Source: Myxococcales bacterium (GTDB lineage: Bacteria > Myxococcota_A > Polyangia > Haliangiales > Haliangiaceae). Taken from it: a stretch of 64,000 nucleotides of DNA. This document shows, piece by piece, positions 57,145 to 64,000 of the stretch (position 1 is the stretch's first letter; each line of letters starts with the position of its first letter). The notes beneath the pieces are model-generated. The model was not told the DNA's origin and did not search any database. It was given only the letters and a program-made list of their open reading frames with translations. The DNA lies in the NCBI GenBank assembly GCA_028287115.1, contig JAQBQF010000146.1, positions 1 to 64,000 on the forward strand. The letters run 5' to 3'. The position numbers and the translations under genes were made by a program.

Positions 57145-58665
57145 CTACGAGCCGTGACGCAGTCGAGCCGCGAGTCGGTGAAGGTTGCCGCGTTGGAGTC
57201 CGAGCCGTCTCGCGGCTTCGGCCCAGTTGTCGTCGCACTCGGCGATCGTCGTGGTGATCAGGTCTTGCGTGAACGCATCCACCGCCTCGCGTAGCGAGCG
57301 TTTCACCGCCGGTGCTGTGGGGCCACCCACGCGATGGTCGGTTGAATCGATACCCAGGTGCTCGTCGTGAATCACGATCGTGTCGTCGCGCCGTCCCTCG
57401 GATGCCCGAAGCGCGGCCCGCAGGATGACATGCTCGAGCTCGCGGACGTTGCCCGGCCATCCATGGTCGCGGAGTCGTGCACGGGCCTCCACGTTCAGGC
57501 GCAGTTGACCGACGCCAAGCTTTTGCTGAGCGCGGTCGAGAAAATGACCGCTCAATAACGGAATGTCTTCGCGACGCTCGCGTAGTGGCGGCACGTGCAG
57601 CGGATAGACGCTCAAGCGATAGAATAGATCGCTTCGAAAGCGGTGCGCACGGACCTCCTCGGAGAGGTCGCGATTCGTGGCGGCGACAACACGGATATCG
57701 ACCCGAAGGGTCTTGTCGGAGCCGACCCGCTGCACCTCACCCGACTGGACCGCGCGCAACAGCTTGGGTTGAATCGAGAGCGGCAGCTCTCCGATCTCGT
57801 CGAGGAAGAGCGTACCGCCGTCGGCCACTTCAAACTTCCCCGCCCGATGGTCGATGGCACCGGTGAACGACCCACGCACGTGCCCGAACAACTCGCTCTC
57901 GGCCAGTGCTTCGGGCAACGCGGCGCAGTTGACGTGGACCAGCGGCTTATCGCGACGTCGAGACTTCACATGGATGGCGTGCGCGACCAGCTCCTTGCCG
58001 ACGCCGGTCTCCCCCGTGATCAAAGTCGTCAGGTCCGACCCGGCAAGCATCTCGATCTCGTGGCGGACGCGCACCATGCCGGCGCTCATGCCGAGGAGCT
58101 CGCCACCGACGCGATCGAGGGCTTCGCGGACCAGTTGCCTCGCAACCAGTTGGTTCCGTACAGCAAGCTCGTCGAGGGTCTCGGCGAGGATCGTCGTATG
58201 AATGGCAGCGCCGGCCAGTGCCGCGAGCATGGCGACGGTCTCGTCCTTGACGGCATCGAACGCGGTCGGTTCGATCGCATCGAGAGTCAGGACGCCGATC
58301 ACTTCGCCTTCGACGATCAGAGGGCACCCCATGCAAGCGTGCGCGCGCGACAGAACGTCGCCGCGGTTTGCGAACAGTCCATCGAACGGATCCGGAATCG
58401 CGACGTCGCCGAACCGAATCGGTCCATTTGCATCGAGGATGGCCGCGAGGCGCGGATGTTCGCGGGGCATGAACCGTCGTGCGATGGCCTCGCCACGCAG
58501 CCCGTCGACGGCGACCGGAACCAGGACCTCGCCCTCGAGACGAAGCAGCGCGATCGCGTCGCAAGAGATCATCCTGCGGGCGACCGCGATGAGACGTCGA
58601 TACCGCTCGTAGGGCCGGAGGTTCGCAGACAGATCCAACGCGACCTCGAGCAGAGGTTCGAGCAT
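57145..58665 (-). CDS. norR: nitric oxide-responsive sigma-54 activator NorR
   Basis: A 506-residue NorR homologue, the same length as the E. coli protein. The N-terminal GAF domain keeps the residues that hold the NO-sensing iron: D92 and D95 in PDPFDG, C111 in AHACMG, D129 in LTLDA, with an Arg in REHPRL. The AAA+ domain has Walker A GETGVGKE (~218-225) and a sigma-54 contact loop that reads GSFTGA (the usual GAFTGA with Ser for Ala) near 265. A Fis-type helix-turn-helix closes the protein (NWAEAARRLGLQRGNLHRLAARL). NO binding relieves repression of the ATPase. It is divergent from a hemerythrin-like gene. Confidence 0.9.
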   Translation of the reverse strand: MLEPLLEVALDLSANLRPYERYRRLIAVARRMISCDAIALLRLEGEVLVPVAVDGLRGEAIARRFMPREHPRLAAILDANGPIRFGDVAIPDPFDGLFANRGDVLSRAHACMGCPLIVEGEVIGVLTLDAIEPTAFDAVKDETVAMLAALAGAAIHTTILAETLDELAVRNQLVARQLVREALDRVGGELLGMSAGMVRVRHEIEMLAGSDLTTLITGETGVGKELVAHAIHVKSRRRDKPLVHVNCAALPEALAESELFGHVRGSFTGAIDHRAGKFEVADGGTLFLDEIGELPLSIQPKLLRAVQSGEVQRVGSDKTLRVDIRVVAATNRDLSEEVRAHRFRSDLFYRLSVYPLHVPPLRERREDIPLLSGHFLDRAQQKLGVGQLRLNVEARARLRDHGWPGNVRELEHVILRAALRASEGRRDDTIVIHDEHLGIDSTDHRVGGPTAPAVKRSLREAVDAFTQDLITTTIAECDDNWAEAARRLGLQRGNLHRLAARLRHGS

Positions 58666-58730
58666 GTTGTCAGATCGATATCACGCGCTCGAATCGAGCC
58701 CTCCGCGGTGCATTGTCACGTCCCGCGCGA

Positions 58731-58746
58731 AAGCACGCTCCTTGCA
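58731..58746 (+). promoter_or_regulatory. sigma-54-like promoter upstream of hemerythrin-like gene
   Basis: AAGCACG (58731-58737), four bases, then TTGCA (58742-58746) match the -24/-12 consensus (TGGCACG-N4-TTGCA) except the first two positions. It is oriented toward the hemerythrin-like gene and lies next to norR, an obligate sigma-54 activator. The predicted start site (~58757) falls at the ATGs of that gene (58754, 58760), so the transcript would be nearly leaderless. A TGTCACG motif stands at 58714-58720. Confidence 0.45.
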
Positions 58747-58753
58747 GCCGATC

Positions 58754-59140
58754 ATGGCCATGCGGCAGGACATTCGGTTCGACGAAGAGCTCTCCAAGCT
58801 GGATGCGTCGCTTCGCTCGGAGGACAACGTGGTGGCGCGCCTGCAGCTTGCGGCGTTCGAGCTCCAGCTCTCCGGGTACGTCTCTGGCGAAGAGCGAGTG
58901 CTGTTTCCAGCCTTCGAGCGGCTCGATTCGACACCCCGTGCCTACACCGAGACGATGAGGAAGGAGCATGGGAGCATGCGATGCCTGGTGACGAGGATCT
59001 GGGCTGCGCTCGATCGCGCCGACCACCGCCGCGGGCTCGAGCTTGTCGGAGCGTTGCGCAGTGTGCTGCTGCTGCACGTCACCAAAGAGGACTGGTTTCT
59101 CTATCCGCCGCACTCGCGAGCTCGAAAAGCGCGACGCTGA
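58754..59140 (+). CDS. hemerythrin (HHE)-like protein next to norR
   Basis: 128 residues from ATG 58754 (ATG 58760 also possible). Helical HHE-like architecture: RFDEELSKLDASLRSED, then FELQLSGYVSGEERVLFPAFERLD, then MRKEHGSMRCLVTRIWAALDRAD, then LRSVLLLHVTKEDWFLYP. Several iron ligands of HHE proteins are present (EERVLFP, KEHGS, HVTKED), but the first-helix histidine is replaced, and the second-helix histidine position reads Tyr/Gly. It may be a reduced site. Such proteins often repair or store iron after NO damage (YtfE/Ric type). Convergent with the cytochrome gene. Confidence 0.65.
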   Translation: MAMRQDIRFDEELSKLDASLRSEDNVVARLQLAAFELQLSGYVSGEERVLFPAFERLDSTPRAYTETMRKEHGSMRCLVTRIWAALDRADHRRGLELVGALRSVLLLHVTKEDWFLYPPHSRARKARR

Positions 59141-59153
59141 CCATGCGGCGAAG

Positions 59154-60347
59154 TCAGAGCGACAGCAGATACTGTTCGAGATCGGATCGTTGAGCGCCAC
59201 TGAGACCGAGATCGAGCACCTGGTCGTAGTGCTCGACGACGTTCAACAGCGTCTGTGCGCTTCCGTCGTGAAAATAGGGCGGATGCTGCCAGACACCGCG
59301 AAGCGGCGTGGTCCGGTACATCCCCGTCGCGCTACGGCGTGCTTCATCAGCCGACATGCCAGTCTCCGATGCAGCGTGGAGCGTCGGCGCATCGGTGAAG
59401 CTCGCCCCGGAGTGACACGCGCTGCACCGGCCCTGGCCCTCGAAGAGGATCTTGCCCCGTTGCGCAGCTGCTATGTCGAAGCTTCCCGTCGGGGCAGCGG
59501 GCGGAACGAGCGAGAACTGATAATCGCGCAGCGCTGGCAACATCGGTGTGACGCGATCTGGATCCTGACGGATGTCGAGCCGCAGGCGATCGTCCTTGAA
59601 GTTGCCGTGACCGCCCATTTGCGTGACCGCGACGTAGGCGTTCCAGTACGACACCACGCCCTCGCCGGTGTACGTCTCGAGTGCGACGTTCGCCAGTCCG
59701 TAGGCCGGGGGCAACACGACAGGATGGCTCTCTTTGTCCTGGTTGAAGCGCGCGTCATAGCGACCCGCGCCCCAGCTGTTCAACGCGGCGACCGCGGCGG
59801 CGTTGTCCACGCCAAGCGATCCGGTGAAGCTCGGCAGGCCCGGCGTCAGAGCGATCACGGCGCCGGGGTTGAGGGTTCGGTTCGGCCAACCATCGAGCCG
59901 CTTACCGATACCAGGCGCTACGGAGTCGTCTACCGTCGAATGGCACATCGCGCAGGTGATGCCGATCTTCGTGATCCGCCCGCTCTCGACGATGCCGTGG
60001 ACCCCGACCACCGCGTCGAGTGAGATCAGCGCAACGGTCGTCGCAGGATCGTGCAGGTCCGCCGACGCGAGGACATCGGCAGGCACGGCATCCGCATCGA
60101 CTTTCAGCCCGACGGCGAGCGCGGTCGTCGGCGGCAGCGTCTGTACGAGGTCGTGAAGCCGGAGCGTGTCGGTCCAGAGCTGCTCGTCGCCGAACGTGTC
60201 GTGCCGGAAGATGCATTGCCCGTCGTTCGTAGCGCACGGGCTCTTGTCGGCAACCGGCGCGTCGCTGCTGCAGCCGGCGACAAGACAGCTCGCGACCAGC
60301 ACACTCCGGAGGTAGGGATCAGTTCGTACAGACGATTGCGTTCGCAT
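59154..60347 (-). CDS. diheme cytochrome c lipoprotein (peroxidase-like)
   Basis: A 397-residue lipoprotein (signal ending LVAGC). Two heme-binding motifs, CAMCH (132-136) and CSACH (308-312), with the CcpA/MauG-like region GRCSACHSGASFTDAPTLH and HPPYFHDGSAQTLLNVVEHY near the C-terminus. Such di-heme proteins include cytochrome c peroxidases and electron donors. The location inside a NorR locus suggests a role in NO or peroxide reduction, but that is contextual. A strong ribosome site AGGAG lies seven bases before the ATG. Confidence 0.8.
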   Translation of the reverse strand: MRTQSSVRTDPYLRSVLVASCLVAGCSSDAPVADKSPCATNDGQCIFRHDTFGDEQLWTDTLRLHDLVQTLPPTTALAVGLKVDADAVPADVLASADLHDPATTVALISLDAVVGVHGIVESGRITKIGITCAMCHSTVDDSVAPGIGKRLDGWPNRTLNPGAVIALTPGLPSFTGSLGVDNAAAVAALNSWGAGRYDARFNQDKESHPVVLPPAYGLANVALETYTGEGVVSYWNAYVAVTQMGGHGNFKDDRLRLDIRQDPDRVTPMLPALRDYQFSLVPPAAPTGSFDIAAAQRGKILFEGQGRCSACHSGASFTDAPTLHAASETGMSADEARRSATGMYRTTPLRGVWQHPPYFHDGSAQTLLNVVEHYDQVLDLGLSGAQRSDLEQYLLSL

Positions 60348-60557
60348 GCAGTGCTCCTTTTCTCAATGGAGCGACGATGCGAGCAAAACGTGACAGGCCG
60401 ACGCTTGTGCCGCTTCATCGAACCGTGACCACGCCTTTCATCGTTGGATGCAAGCTGCAGCCGTGTGCGCGTCGAACGCGGGCTTCACGCCGAAGAGCAG
60501 TTCGCATCTGCATTCGAGATGCGCCGCCGGTGATCCGTGACACACAATCGTCCACGT

Positions 60558-60998
60558 TCAGCGCTCGGACGCAGCTCGGCGAGCGACGGATGCCAGTCGC
60601 ACGCGGTTCGCAGGAACCGCGATCGCACGCAGGAAGTAGTGCTTGAAGATCTCGGCCCACGGTTGCTCGTGAACCGCAGCCGTCATGCAAGCAAGCCAGG
60701 CATCGCGCTCGGCTTCGTCGATCGCGAGGTGTTGATGCGCGGCCGGGATGGAGATCGGGCCGAATAGCTCGGCGTAGCGGTTTGGCCCACCGAGCCAAGC
60801 GCACAGGAAGGCCGTGAGCTTTGCTCGAGAGAGCTGCAGATCGGCCTCGTGCATGGACCGAATCGTCTGCGCCACAGGAAGCGCATCCATGTGCCGATAG
60901 AACGCTTCGACAAGGCAGGTCACGCCTTGCTCCTCGCCCGCAGCCGCGAACGAGGATGCTCCATCGCCATACGGCCGCGCAGCCGTGGGCTCACGCAT
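60558..60998 (-). CDS. truncated hemoglobin, group II
   Basis: A 146-residue group II truncated globin (trHbO type). MREPTAARPYGDGASSF, FYRHMDAL (B9-B10/CD1 region), TIRSMHEADLQLSRAKLTAFLCAWLGGPNRYAELFGP, the proximal histidine H88 in PAAHQH, and ERDAWLACM with the G8 tryptophan match the family. It binds and oxidises NO with O2. Its ATG overlaps the small membrane protein stop (ATGCGTGA). Confidence 0.85.
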   Translation of the reverse strand: MREPTAARPYGDGASSFAAAGEEQGVTCLVEAFYRHMDALPVAQTIRSMHEADLQLSRAKLTAFLCAWLGGPNRYAELFGPISIPAAHQHLAIDEAERDAWLACMTAAVHEQPWAEIFKHYFLRAIAVPANRVRLASVARRAASER

Positions 60999-61191
60999 CG
61001 GAATCCTCGAGAGGCTCTTCCTCCCACGCCTTCGACATGTTCATCGCACCGACCACCATCCCAGAACCCAACAACAGGAAGGCAAGACAGGCCAGGACAT
61101 TGGCGAGGTCGAGCTCGCCGCCACTCGCGCCGAACATGAACAGGATCGCGCTCAGCGCGGGAAGGAAGATGAGACACAGAACTGCGGCCAT
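60991..61191 (-). CDS. small two-helix membrane protein upstream of globin
   Basis: A 66-residue protein: helix one AVLCLIFLPALSAILFMFG, a short polar turn (ASGGELD), helix two LANVLACLAFLLLGSGMVVGAMN and an acidic tail (EEEPLEDSDA). It overlaps the globin gene by eight bases and follows a sigma-54-like promoter, so it is probably the first gene of the globin operon. Unrecognised; possible membrane component of the NO response. Confidence 0.5.
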   Translation of the reverse strand: MAAVLCLIFLPALSAILFMFGASGGELDLANVLACLAFLLLGSGMVVGAMNMSKAWEEEPLEDSDA

Positions 61192-61203
61192 CTCGACCCT
61201 CGC

Positions 61204-61219
61204 TGCGATGGCCGTGCCG
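61204..61219 (-). promoter_or_regulatory. sigma-54-like promoter upstream of the small membrane protein/globin pair
   Basis: On the minus strand CGGCACG (61219-61213), four bases, then TCGCA (61208-61204) match the -24/-12 consensus with few mismatches. The predicted start (~61193) is two bases before ATG 61191, so again an almost leaderless transcript. A CGTGACA (TGTCACG on the minus strand) at 61261-61267 lies upstream. Confidence 0.45.
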
Positions 61220-61277
61220 CGGGTCCGCAGCCCCGCACGGGCTTGGCCTGCGTCTTGGCGCGTGACAGCTCGATCGG

Positions 61278-61293
61278 CGTCATCAACGTGACG
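61278..61293. repeat. inverted repeat upstream of the globin operon
   Basis: CGTCA (61278-61282) and TGACG (61289-61293) are inverted with a six-base spacer. NorR sites in E. coli are described as GT-N7-AC with GTCA/TGAC arms; this copy has wider spacing (GT-N10-AC), so it is at best a divergent operator. Confidence 0.3.
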
Positions 61294-61451
61294 ACCGGCG
61301 GCTCAAATTGAGAACCCGATTCCTCGGCGGTCTACGCGCGTGTTGCACGACGCGACTTCCCGGACGGGTGACGACTTAGGAAGCGGGTTCGGATGCCGCG
61401 ACCCTCACCGAGCTGCTGCTCGAGACCATAGAACTCGGACGGTCACTGATA

Positions 61452-62303
61452 TCAACGCTTCACGTTCTTGCGCGCCCAGTCGCGCAGTCGCAAGAACTTC
61501 ACGCCGTACTGCCTTTGCACGCCCTCGATGTCGGCGTTGTAGCCGACCTTGTCGAACCATTCGAGCATGATCGCCGTGTCCTCGCTCTGCGCGCGCACGG
61601 CGTCGATCGGCTGCTGCTGGAACGTGATCGGCTTGCCCATCACCTCGGACAAGATCGCCGCCGCTTCCGGCATCGTGATCGCGTCGCCGGCGAAGTCGAT
61701 CTCCTTGCCGTTCATCTCCGCTGCCTTGTCGAACGCGAGAGCGCCGAGCTGACCGATGTCCTCGACCGCGATCATCTGCAGCTTCGTCGTCGGCTGCAGC
61801 GCGGCCATCAGCTTGTCGCCTTGCAGCGACCACGGCGCGAGCAGATTCTCCATGAAATAGACCGGCCGGAGGATCACGTACGACGGAAACTTCAGCGCGC
61901 GCACGGTGTCTTCGACGCGCGCCTTGTTGTCGAAGTGCGGGATGCCGGTCTTGCGGTGCGCAGAGCCAACCGACGAGTACACGTAGTGCTGCACGCCCTG
62001 CTCGCGCGCGAGCTTCGCGATGCGCTTGCCCTGCTCTTCTTCCTTCTCGACGCCGGCTTCCCATGAGTTCTGCACCGCCCATACGCCCCACGCGCCCGCA
62101 AGCGCAGTGCCGACCGACTTCGCGTCGTCGAGATCGCCGACGACGATCGTCGCGCCGAGCTTGCCGAGCTCGCGCGCTCCATCGCTGTCCGGTTTGCGTG
62201 TCATCGCACGGACGCGATGGCCGCGCTCGAGCAGGCGCCGCGCAACCGCACCACCTTGTTTACCCGTCGCACCTGTGACCAGAACCGTCTTGTCGTTTGC
62301 CAT
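61452..62303 (-). CDS. NmrA-family NAD(P)-binding protein
   Basis: A 283-residue NmrA-type SDR: GATGKQGGAVARRLLERGHRVRAMTR (Rossmann, with the basic specificity residue), GDLDD, HYVYSSVGSAHRKTGIPHFDNKARVEDTVR, and LRPVYFMENLL. NmrA-like proteins sense or reduce with NADP(H), often acting on quinones or as redox sensors. The ATG at 62303 replaces a longer open frame upstream that belongs to a broken gene. Confidence 0.85.
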   Translation of the reverse strand: MANDKTVLVTGATGKQGGAVARRLLERGHRVRAMTRKPDSDGARELGKLGATIVVGDLDDAKSVGTALAGAWGVWAVQNSWEAGVEKEEEQGKRIAKLAREQGVQHYVYSSVGSAHRKTGIPHFDNKARVEDTVRALKFPSYVILRPVYFMENLLAPWSLQGDKLMAALQPTTKLQMIAVEDIGQLGALAFDKAAEMNGKEIDFAGDAITMPEAAAILSEVMGKPITFQQQPIDAVRAQSEDTAIMLEWFDKVGYNADIEGVQRQYGVKFLRLRDWARKNVKR

Positions 62304-62399
62304 GCGCGCATCTTGCCCCGCGACCGTCCGGATGGCACGGCGGTGAGCGGAACAAGAGCGGACGAACTGACGGCCGGCGTCGTGCTCGCGCGTCTCGCT

Positions 62400-62625
62400 G
62401 AGCCACGCGAACGGCTTGCCGGGCTCGAGCTCGACGATGCGTGGGCGGAACGTCATCGCCGATCCGCTCGGTGGCTGGAGTCGCACGCGCAGCCGCGCAT
62501 CGGGTGCGAGTGTGCCCTCGACGCTCTTCACGAACGCATTCCACGACGGGTACGCGGGAACATCGGCAAGCACGTCCCAGACGGTCGGCGTCGATCTCGA
62601 TCTCGGTGTGAAGGTCGTGGGCCAT
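62400..62625 (-). pseudogene. SRPBCC-domain fragment, frameshifted and truncated
   Basis: Starting at ATG 62625 the frame reads MAHDLHTEIEIDAD, then shifts: the rest, VWDVLADVPAYPSWNAFVKS and LRVRLQPPSGSAMTFRP and IVELEPGKPFAWL, is one base out of phase (an apparent extra C near 62585). It is the N-terminal half of an SRPBCC/polyketide-cyclase-like protein. The C-terminal half is missing where the NmrA gene begins. Remnant, not functional as read. Confidence 0.65.
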
Positions 62626-62736
62626 GGCGACGAGGCAGATCAAGGTATCGATGTCGTCGACCGACCGAGCGGATCGCTCCGATTGTCGAGTCGACCCCGC
62701 GGCACCACGTTGCAGGTGTTCGAGTCGAGCGAGCTG

Positions 62737-63636
62737 ATGTTGTCGTCGCAGCTAATGCAGCGCCTAGTCGTCGCGCCCGGTCAAACGCGCGTGCGCCTCG
62801 CGGACTACGACACCGCATGGGCGCAGACGCAGGAGCTCAAGGATCTCGGCAAGCACGTGGTCAAGGAGCGCGCGCAGGCGGTCCTCCAGCAAAATATCGC
62901 GGATCTCACCGAAGCACAGGAACTGCTCTACGCCAGCGACGAGCGCTCGGTGCTCGTCGTGCTCCAGGCAATGGACGCGGCAGGCAAGGACGGCACGATC
63001 AAGCACGTCATGTCGGGCGTGAACCCGCAAGGCGTGCAGGTCTACAGCTTCAAGACCCCTTCGGTGGAGGAGACCCACCACGACTTTCTCTGGCGCTGCG
63101 CGAAGGTGGTTCCCGAGCGTGGCCGCATCGGCATCTTCAACAGGTCCTACTACGAGGACGTGCTGATCGTGCGCGTTCATCCCGAGATCCTCGACGCTCA
63201 GCTCGGCGGCGCCGCGCGTGCCGCCTCGTTCTGGGATGAGCGCTACGCGGACATCCGCGCGTTCGAGCATCACCTCGTGCGCAGCGGGACCGTGATCCTC
63301 AAGTTCTTCCTCCACGTGTCGAAGCAGGAACAGAAGGCGCGCTTCCTCGAACGGCTCGACAATCCCGCGAAGCACTGGAAGTTCTCGGCCTCGGATCTCG
63401 CGGAACGCCGGTCTTGGGACAAGTACATCGCGGCGTACGAGCAGGCACTCGCGGCGACCAGCACGACGTGGGCCCCGTGGTACGTGGTGCCCGCCGATTA
63501 CAAGTGGGCCATGCACGCCGTGGTCGCGGATGTCATCACGTCCGCGATTCGCGGCCTTCAGTTGCAGTACCCCACGATCTCCGCAGAGCAGCGCAAGGCG
63601 CTCGAGGCCGCACGCGCACAGCTGCGCGAGGAGTGA
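62737..63636 (+). CDS. ppk2: polyphosphate kinase 2 family protein
   Basis: A 299-residue PPK2. Walker A is AMDAAGKDGT (79-88), followed by GVNPQGVQVYSFKTPSVEE, Walker B-like RGRIGIFNRSYYEDVLIVRVHPE (~128-150) and a lid RRSWDKYIAAYE with WYVVPADYKWAM. It transfers phosphate between polyphosphate and nucleotides; whether ADP, AMP or GDP is preferred cannot be read by eye. ATG 62737 chosen; ATG 62755 is also possible. A 7-bp hairpin without T run lies 35 bases after the stop. Confidence 0.88.
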   Translation: MLSSQLMQRLVVAPGQTRVRLADYDTAWAQTQELKDLGKHVVKERAQAVLQQNIADLTEAQELLYASDERSVLVVLQAMDAAGKDGTIKHVMSGVNPQGVQVYSFKTPSVEETHHDFLWRCAKVVPERGRIGIFNRSYYEDVLIVRVHPEILDAQLGGAARAASFWDERYADIRAFEHHLVRSGTVILKFFLHVSKQEQKARFLERLDNPAKHWKFSASDLAERRSWDKYIAAYEQALAATSTTWAPWYVVPADYKWAMHAVVADVITSAIRGLQLQYPTISAEQRKALEAARAQLREE

Positions 63637-63851
63637 TCTGCGTCGAACGGCGTAGCCGCCATAGGCCCTCCTCGCCACAGGCGGGGCGATACGGATCCAG
63701 CGAAGGGCGTACTCCGACGCTCGTCCACGATCAAGCGCTCCAGACCTCGCGCGCACTCACTAACGGCTGCCGGCGATGACTCGTGGCGGAAATGACTCCG
63801 CCCTTGGTGCCCGAGAGAAGCTGTCGTTCGCGGCATCGCCGGCGCGGACGA

Positions 63852-64000
63852 TTACGTAGTCTGCTGCGCCTTCTTCGCGTCCGCCTGCATGCGTGCCTTC
63901 TGGATGTCTTGCATCATGCCGAGCACGAGGCGTGGATCGGTGAACACGTTGAGCTTCGGCGCGAGCGCCTTCGCGTAGCGATCGAAGTAGAGCAACTGCT
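63852..64000 (-). CDS. C-terminal end of an unknown protein (partial)
   Basis: The minus strand at the right edge is open to base 64000 and stops with TAA at 63854-63852, giving 48 residues: LLYFDRYAKALAPKLNVFTD, RLVLGMMQDIQKARMQADAK, KAQQTT. The helical, Gln/Lys-rich tail is not enough to name the family. The start is outside the window. Confidence 0.6.
   Translation of the reverse strand, partial: QLLYFDRYAKALAPKLNVFTDPRLVLGMMQDIQKARMQADAKKAQQTT

Noticed and set aside
63640..63720. REP-like palindromic element after ppk2
   Set aside because: Only one 7-bp hairpin is evident and a second copy in the window was not found, so no repeat family can be claimed.

Overview
The window is GC-rich, densely packed chromosomal DNA. 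It most likely comes from a member of the Myxococcota (former Deltaproteobacteria). This is inferred from gene content: about fifteen unrelated single-copy lipoproteins of the form short signal peptide + AxC lipobox, an ExbB/ExbD/TonB operon with a carboxypeptidase-regulatory TonB receptor, a small ribbon-helix-helix protein of the TIGR04563 type, a Ser/Thr kinase, ECF sigma/FecR pairs, MoxR-VWA genes and a NorR-type regulator. I found no tRNA, rRNA, CRISPR array or intact insertion sequence.

Layout. 0-3 kb: end of an MFS transporter, a Ser/Thr kinase fused to a macro (ADP-ribose) domain, and an overlapping two-repeat lipoprotein. 3-10 kb (minus strand): a six- to seven-gene envelope operon running beta-barrel, lipoprotein, beta-barrel, TonB-dependent receptor, exbB, exbD, tonB, with mostly overlapping start/stop codons. 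10-12.6 kb: outer-membrane-type protein, ECF sigma factor and FecR-like anti-sigma/TPR protein, each overlapping the next by 4 bases. 13.5-15.6 kb: sucC-sucD. 15.7-24.3 kb: envelope proteins, a pectin-acetylesterase-like lipoprotein, a PHM-like copper monooxygenase lipoprotein, an SDR epimerase, ndk, and rlmN.

24.3-35.2 kb holds a MoxR-VWA module. On the minus strand are two large unrecognised proteins, a MoxR ATPase, a VWA protein, a TPR/HEAT protein and two small membrane proteins. Two plus-strand genes interrupt it. 35.3-48.8 kb: Pal-like lipoprotein, further lipoproteins, SixA, metallophosphatase, hydrolase, Hsp70-like ATPase, class I fumarase, a Rieske / cytochrome b-diheme-c complex, and dksA.

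48.9-53.9 kb: a small RHH regulator with a palindrome in its promoter, a coupled hydrolase, a candidate structured RNA, and a class II (B12) ribonucleotide reductase interrupted by a 144-residue mini-intein placed exactly before the catalytic thiyl cysteine. 53.9-57 kb is a decayed patch: a tyrosine-recombinase scrap, a truncated polysaccharide-export gene, an antitoxin with a frameshifted ParE toxin, and a multiply frameshifted WYL gene. 57.1-61.3 kb is a coherent nitric-oxide response locus: NorR, hemerythrin-like protein, diheme cytochrome, truncated haemoglobin and a small membrane protein, with two sigma-54-like promoters. The end carries an NmrA-type reductase, an SRPBCC relic, a PPK2 kinase and the 3' end of one more gene.

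The best candidates for something under-described are the MoxR-VWA module with its two unknown partners, the kinase-macro fusion, the NO locus with its small membrane protein and near-leaderless sigma-54 promoters, and the intein at the RNR radical cysteine. All functional statements rest on reading motifs by eye; no searches were run.
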